A stretch of DNA of 24,173 nt from positions 1-24,173 of the IMG/VR virus record IMGVR_UViG_3300046007_008880, one strand, 5' to 3'. Positions within the stretch are counted from its first letter, which is position 1; every line of letters starts with the position of its first letter. Shown here piece by piece: positions 20,795 to 24,173 of the stretch. Both the position numbers and the translations under genes were made by a program. The DNA is from a virus. Under the pieces are notes generated by a model. The model saw only the letters and a program-made list of their open reading frames with translations. It was not told the DNA's origin and did no database searches.

Positions 20795-22845
20795 CCGTCG
20801 GTGTCGTGCAACTTAGTCCAGAGCAGAGCCTCCTGAAGCGCGGCCAACTTGGCCGCCGCATCAGTCGCATCGACGTTCACAACCGGCTCCGGCTGCTGCA
20901 CCTGCTCGACCTGCTGCTCGACCTCGACGACCGCAGGCTCCGACCTCTCTGCTTCGCGTTCCATCTGCGCCACCTTTCGTGCTGACCACGTCTGTCCGGC
21001 GTTTCCGCCCCACAGTTCCCACGCCACAAAACCCGGCTTTTCAGCACCCGGCGTGTCCCAGCCGGGTGACTTGCTCGCCGATTCGTGGCGTGCGAACCAC
21101 GCATTCATCTCGCGGACGTGGTCCGGCGTGAGTTCCTCGCGGCGTGCGATCTTGTTCGCCCTCGCGACCGTCTCCGGCTTGAGGCCGTCGCCGCTCTTCC
21201 CCTCCTCGTGGAGGCGGAGTCCGCGTCTGGCCGCTGCGGCCATGCCGGTCGTCGGCTTCAGGTCGACCTCGCGCTCTTCGACGTCCGCCTCGACGCCCCG
21301 CTCCTTCGACGACTTCGGGTGGTCGGCCGGCAGGAGGTCGTTGTCGGTGACGTACTTCGCGTCCTGCGGCCTGCCGTTTCGCAGAAGGTACAGGTAGGCG
21401 TTCACGCGGGCCATCGCCCACGCTCCGCGGCTCACTCCCGGGCGGTGGCTGGTCGAGTACGCCCCGGCGCCACGCCGGTAGACCGCGAGCAACTGCCCGA
21501 GCGTCGTCCGGGACCACGACGGCTTCTCGTCCTCACGCATGGCCTCGTTGTGGTCGCGGACCTTGTTCTGGAGGCCGGCTCGAACAGCCTGCGACACGGC
21601 GATCCTGCCACTCGCGTTCTTGGCCGATCCCTCTTTGTTCTTGTCGCTGCCGGTGATTCGGTCCTTCTCCGGGGCGGGCGTCGACTGGGACTTGTCGCCG
21701 GCGGCACGGTCCTCTTCGTCGTCCATCTCCGGCTCCGGCTGGTCGGTCTTCGTGAGTTCCGAGACCATCAAGGCGACCATGTAGTCTTCCGGCTCGCCGT
21801 CGTCGAACGGCGTCACCACGGCCAGCGGCGCCTCCGGCGTCGCCGTCATGCCTTGGATCGAGCCTTCTCGCATGACGTGCTCGACGCGGCCGATGCCGCC
21901 GTCCCACGCGACGAAGTCGCCTTCGGAGAGTTCGTTCGGGGCGGCGCGTTCCGCGGTCGTCCCAGATTCTGGAATCTGGGGTGCAGCCTGCGGCGTCCGA
22001 ACTTCGCTCTCTCGCTCGGCGAGAGAGCGACGCTGCACCCACTTCTCGCCGCCGTCGCCGCCGGCCAGCATCCACTCGACCCAAGCCGGCGAGCCAGACC
22101 AGCCGACGGAGCGGACCTCGTGGCACCGCTGATGCGTGCCGGCGAGGAACTCGACCTCCTCGACGGAGAGAACCTCGCGCTCCGCGATGCGTTCGGCGAC
22201 CGCGATGAGCCGCTCGTCGAAGTCACCACGCGACTTGGCGGCCCGCAGACCCTTCCGAGCCGCGTTCGCCATCGTCTGATTCGGCCGGAAGGCGTCGCCG
22301 AGGGCCATTTCGATCGCCCGACGGCTCACGACAACGCTGGACGCCTCGTAGGCGGGCCGAACCACGGGTCCGACGTCGTCGAGGAGGGAGATTGAGCGGA
22401 TTTCTCGCCGGCGGATGCCCCGTTCGTCCGTGCTCCACGAGTCGCCGCCGCTCCGAGAGATCGCAAACGCGAAACTCGACCCGGTGACGTACCCGCCGGA
22501 GACCAATTCGACGACCTCGTCGGCCGTTTTCGTCTTCGGAGGCATCATTTCGTATCGCAGGCCGTAGGGATCGGCCTTCAGGCGGAGCGAACCGTTCGCC
22601 GAACGCGCCAAAAGCATGTTTTTGTCGTGGTTGAACACGCCGACGACGTCGGGATTCGTCTTCAGGACGTCATCGAACGCCCGCGGGTGGATGGTCTCGA
22701 TGAAGCCACCCAAGTCTCTCGAAGGAGACTGGAATACGGCCGCATACCCGACAATCACGGGCCGCTTTTCGCCGCCGTCGACCTCGCGGTACTCGATTGC
22801 CGTGTCCGACGCGGTGATCCGGCGCTCAATTTCGTTCGCGGACAT
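20791..22845 (-). CDS. Prohead protease (S78 family) fused to several phage accessory domains
   Basis: A 684-residue protein; typical proteases of this family have about 200. Residues 1-185 are the HK97-type serine protease: IVGYAAVFQSPSRDLGGFIE, then VVGVFNHDKNMLLARS with the likely catalytic H73, and YVTGSSFAFAI with the likely Ser123/124, closing with DVGPVVRPAYEAS. The extension holds a first AARKGL...WMLAGGDGGEKW domain (193-277), a small SH3/Tudor-like GDFVAWDGGIGRVEH segment (307-366), a SDKNKEGSA...YRRGAGAYSTSHRPG...WAMARVNAYL domain (397-517), a second AARRGL...WELWGGNAGQTW domain (536-630), and a short helical tail. Acidic, Pro-rich linkers separate them. The ATG has GGAGGAG about five bases upstream and overlaps the portal stop by 20 bases. 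The extension may serve as scaffold; that is inference. Confidence 0.9.
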   Translation of the reverse strand: MSANEIERRITASDTAIEYREVDGGEKRPVIVGYAAVFQSPSRDLGGFIETIHPRAFDDVLKTNPDVVGVFNHDKNMLLARSANGSLRLKADPYGLRYEMMPPKTKTADEVVELVSGGYVTGSSFAFAISRSGGDSWSTDERGIRRREIRSISLLDDVGPVVRPAYEASSVVVSRRAIEMALGDAFRPNQTMANAARKGLRAAKSRGDFDERLIAVAERIAEREVLSVEEVEFLAGTHQRCHEVRSVGWSGSPAWVEWMLAGGDGGEKWVQRRSLAERESEVRTPQAAPQIPESGTTAERAAPNELSEGDFVAWDGGIGRVEHVMREGSIQGMTATPEAPLAVVTPFDDGEPEDYMVALMVSELTKTDQPEPEMDDEEDRAAGDKSQSTPAPEKDRITGSDKNKEGSAKNASGRIAVSQAVRAGLQNKVRDHNEAMREDEKPSWSRTTLGQLLAVYRRGAGAYSTSHRPGVSRGAWAMARVNAYLYLLRNGRPQDAKYVTDNDLLPADHPKSSKERGVEADVEEREVDLKPTTGMAAAARRGLRLHEEGKSGDGLKPETVARANKIARREELTPDHVREMNAWFARHESASKSPGWDTPGAEKPGFVAWELWGGNAGQTWSARKVAQMEREAERSEPAVVEVEQQVEQVQQPEPVVNVDATDAAAKLAALQEALLWTKLHDTDG

Positions 22846-24173
22846 CGTTCTCCTCCTCGAAATGAGCCTCGAACCAGCGATCGGTGACCGTTTCGTAGGG
22901 TTTTCCGCTGCGATGACAGTCCAAAAGCAGGTCTTTTGAGCGCTCTAGCCACGATACCACGAACGAGTCAATGTCTCGACCAGTAGCGTTTGCTGCGTCG
23001 AGTAACTCTTCACGCAGTTTTTCCTCGACTTGGCCGAACCATTGCGTGATTTTCTCCGCTTTCGACCGGCGGGCGAGGATTCCGTCGGCTTCGACGGCTG
23101 CGATGCGTCGGAGAGTCGTGCGGAAAAGTGCTTCGGATGCGTCGATGGATCGATCGGCCTCGGCTTCCGCTGGCGGTTGGTCGCCGTCTTGCTGCTCTGG
23201 AGGCTGCTCCTCGGCCGGGAGGCTGGTCGGGGCGGCTTGGGGCGGCTGGCCGTTCGGTGTTTCAAGGGTAAAAGCGTCCAGAAGTTGCATATTGACCTGC
23301 ACGAACCGCTTCTTGCCGAGGTCGCCGGGGAGCGGGTTGTAGCCGATCTCCGCCCGGTACTCGTCGACATCGAGGGCGCCCGTGTTGAACGCCTCGCGGA
23401 GGTACGTCGAGCGGGCCGCGTAGTCGCCGGCCATGAGCGAGTTCATATCGAAGCCGACGAAGTACGTCTTGTCGTCCACCACAAGGTCGCGGCGGCACGC
23501 CAATTCCCACCGCCGGCACCACGGCATGATGCTGAACGTCTTGTAGTCGATCGCCGCCTGCTCCACCGTGCTGTAGCGGACGTTCGACAGGTCGCCGACC
23601 AGATGGGGCGGCACGCGGTAGGCCCGGCAGACCTCCTCCAGTTGGAATCGCCGCGTGGACACCAGTTCCGCGTCCGCGTTGTTGACCGGGTCGTCCTTCT
23701 TCTTGAAGCCGAACGGCATGACGACGGTCTTGAACGCCTTTTCCGGCCCACGGTGGGCCTCATCCCACTGCTGGCGGAATCGCTGGAGAGCCTCTGGCTT
23801 GTGGGGCTGGTCGGTCTCGATGTACGTGCCCACTTTGGCGCCGTTCCCGAAGAACGCGCTTGAGTGCAGTTCCGTCGCCCGGGCGAGGGCGATCGCGTCC
23901 TTCGACAGGGCCGTTGGCACGTACCCGCGCACGCCGTCCGATGACATCCACCGCAGGTGAAAAATCTCGTCCTGCCGGTACTCCGTCGGCTGCGGGTTCG
24001 GGTCGGTCACGGTCGCCGGCTCGCGGTAGTAGTACCGCAGTTTGCCGTTCTCGAGCCGCTTCACCTCCATCCGCGACGGGTGGAGCGGGATCAACTCGTC
24101 CACGGCGCCGCGGCGGATGCTGCCCTTGATGTGGGCGTAGGCGTTCCCCCACAAGAGAAGCCACGACTGCATG
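22826..24173 (-). CDS. Portal protein, HK97 family, 5' end beyond the window
   Basis: The last 448 residues from the first visible Met, MQSWLLLWGNAYAHIKGSIR, are open; the text GNAYAHI lies well inside HK97-type portals, so the true start is off the right edge and the first ATG at 24172 is internal. Landmarks: ELIPLHPSRMEV, QDEIFHLRWMSSDGVRGYVP, ALARATELHSSAFFGNGAKV, RRFQLEEVCRAYRVPPHLVG, DLSNVRYSTVEQAAIDYKTF and REAFNTGALDVDEYRAEIGY followed by NPLPGD. Family knowledge: twelve copies form the ring through which DNA enters. A Pro/Gln/Glu-rich linker (about 325-345) leads to a helical C-terminal extension (346-448) of about 100 residues beyond the usual NPLPGD end. Terminase should be upstream, outside the window. 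Confidence 0.95.
   Translation of the reverse strand, partial: MQSWLLLWGNAYAHIKGSIRRGAVDELIPLHPSRMEVKRLENGKLRYYYREPATVTDPNPQPTEYRQDEIFHLRWMSSDGVRGYVPTALSKDAIALARATELHSSAFFGNGAKVGTYIETDQPHKPEALQRFRQQWDEAHRGPEKAFKTVVMPFGFKKKDDPVNNADAELVSTRRFQLEEVCRAYRVPPHLVGDLSNVRYSTVEQAAIDYKTFSIMPWCRRWELACRRDLVVDDKTYFVGFDMNSLMAGDYAARSTYLREAFNTGALDVDEYRAEIGYNPLPGDLGKKRFVQVNMQLLDAFTLETPNGQPPQAAPTSLPAEEQPPEQQDGDQPPAEAEADRSIDASEALFRTTLRRIAAVEADGILARRSKAEKITQWFGQVEEKLREELLDAANATGRDIDSFVVSWLERSKDLLLDCHRSGKPYETVTDRWFEAHFEEENDVRERN

Noticed and set aside
20316-20870. 184-codon minus-strand frame spanning the capsid leader
   Set aside because: Its second half is a frame shadow of the capsid N-terminus, it lacks an SD, and its sequence is Arg-rich without recognisable pattern. 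The leader is better explained as regulatory.
21085-22395. Long plus-strand open frame of 436 codons opposite the protease gene
   Set aside because: It is Arg/Leu/Asp-rich without any domain, and mirrors the codon positions of a well-supported protease. GC3 bias explains it. The same holds for plus-strand frames at 11077-11937, 2824-3645, 1629-2684 and 19760-20659.
1-24173. tRNA or rRNA genes, integrase, attachment sites, insertion sequences, rho-independent terminators
   Set aside because: I looked for tRNA-like cloverleafs, transposase or recombinase motifs, and GC stems followed by T-runs on both strands and found none I could support. The hairpins reported lack a T-tract.

Overview
The window is a head-to-tail structural module of a tailed phage or prophage. 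Every gene I can support lies on the minus strand, so transcription runs from right (24173) to left (1). The gene order is that of an HK97-type siphovirus: portal, prohead protease, major capsid protein (MCP), small head protein, head-tail connector, head-closure and neck proteins, tail terminator, tail-tube-like proteins, tail assembly chaperone with a -1 frameshift, tape measure, distal tail and adhesion proteins, and a repetitive tail fibre. I saw no sheath gene between the tail terminator and the chaperone, which favours a non-contractile tail. Terminase, lysis, replication and integration genes are not in the window, so free phage and prophage cannot be told apart. Both end genes run off the window: the portal at the right and an acyltransferase at the left.

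The DNA is GC-rich with strong GC3 bias, which creates many long mirror-frame ORFs. Several accessory proteins carry patterns that I remember mainly from planctomycete genomes and their phages: a GACC-type Cys repeat in the protein at 5091-5876, the CHRSH/CQC protein at 4654-5094, and the NCGCC N-terminus at 5886-6719. A planctomycete host is therefore my best inference, but no marker gene proves it.

Layout: 18817-24173 is the capsid module. 13601-18741 holds a glycosyltransferase, the connector and neck set, and three tandem tail-tube-like paralogues. 12947-13590 is the gpG/gpGT chaperone with a textbook slippery site and stimulatory stem. 8656-12945 is the tape measure. 4286-8644 holds distal tail or virion proteins, including a lower-GC Cys-rich island. 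1896-4289 is a fibre with 11 repeats and a duplicated tip domain. 1-1899 holds a second glycosyltransferase, a small HExxH protein and a NeuD/PglD-like acyltransferase, which together look like a sugar-modification cassette attached to the fibre gene.

Most genes are chained by overlapping stop/start codons (ATGA, GTGA, TAATG) or gaps of a few bases, which suggests one long translationally coupled transcript. The two exceptions are the 152-base leader of the MCP gene and the 75-base gap before the head-module glycosyltransferase. Both are packed with inverted repeats, and in the second the Shine-Dalgarno (SD) sequence and the start codon both lie inside stems. These RNA elements, the frameshift signal, the multi-domain protease and the tube-gene triplication are the most unusual things in the window.
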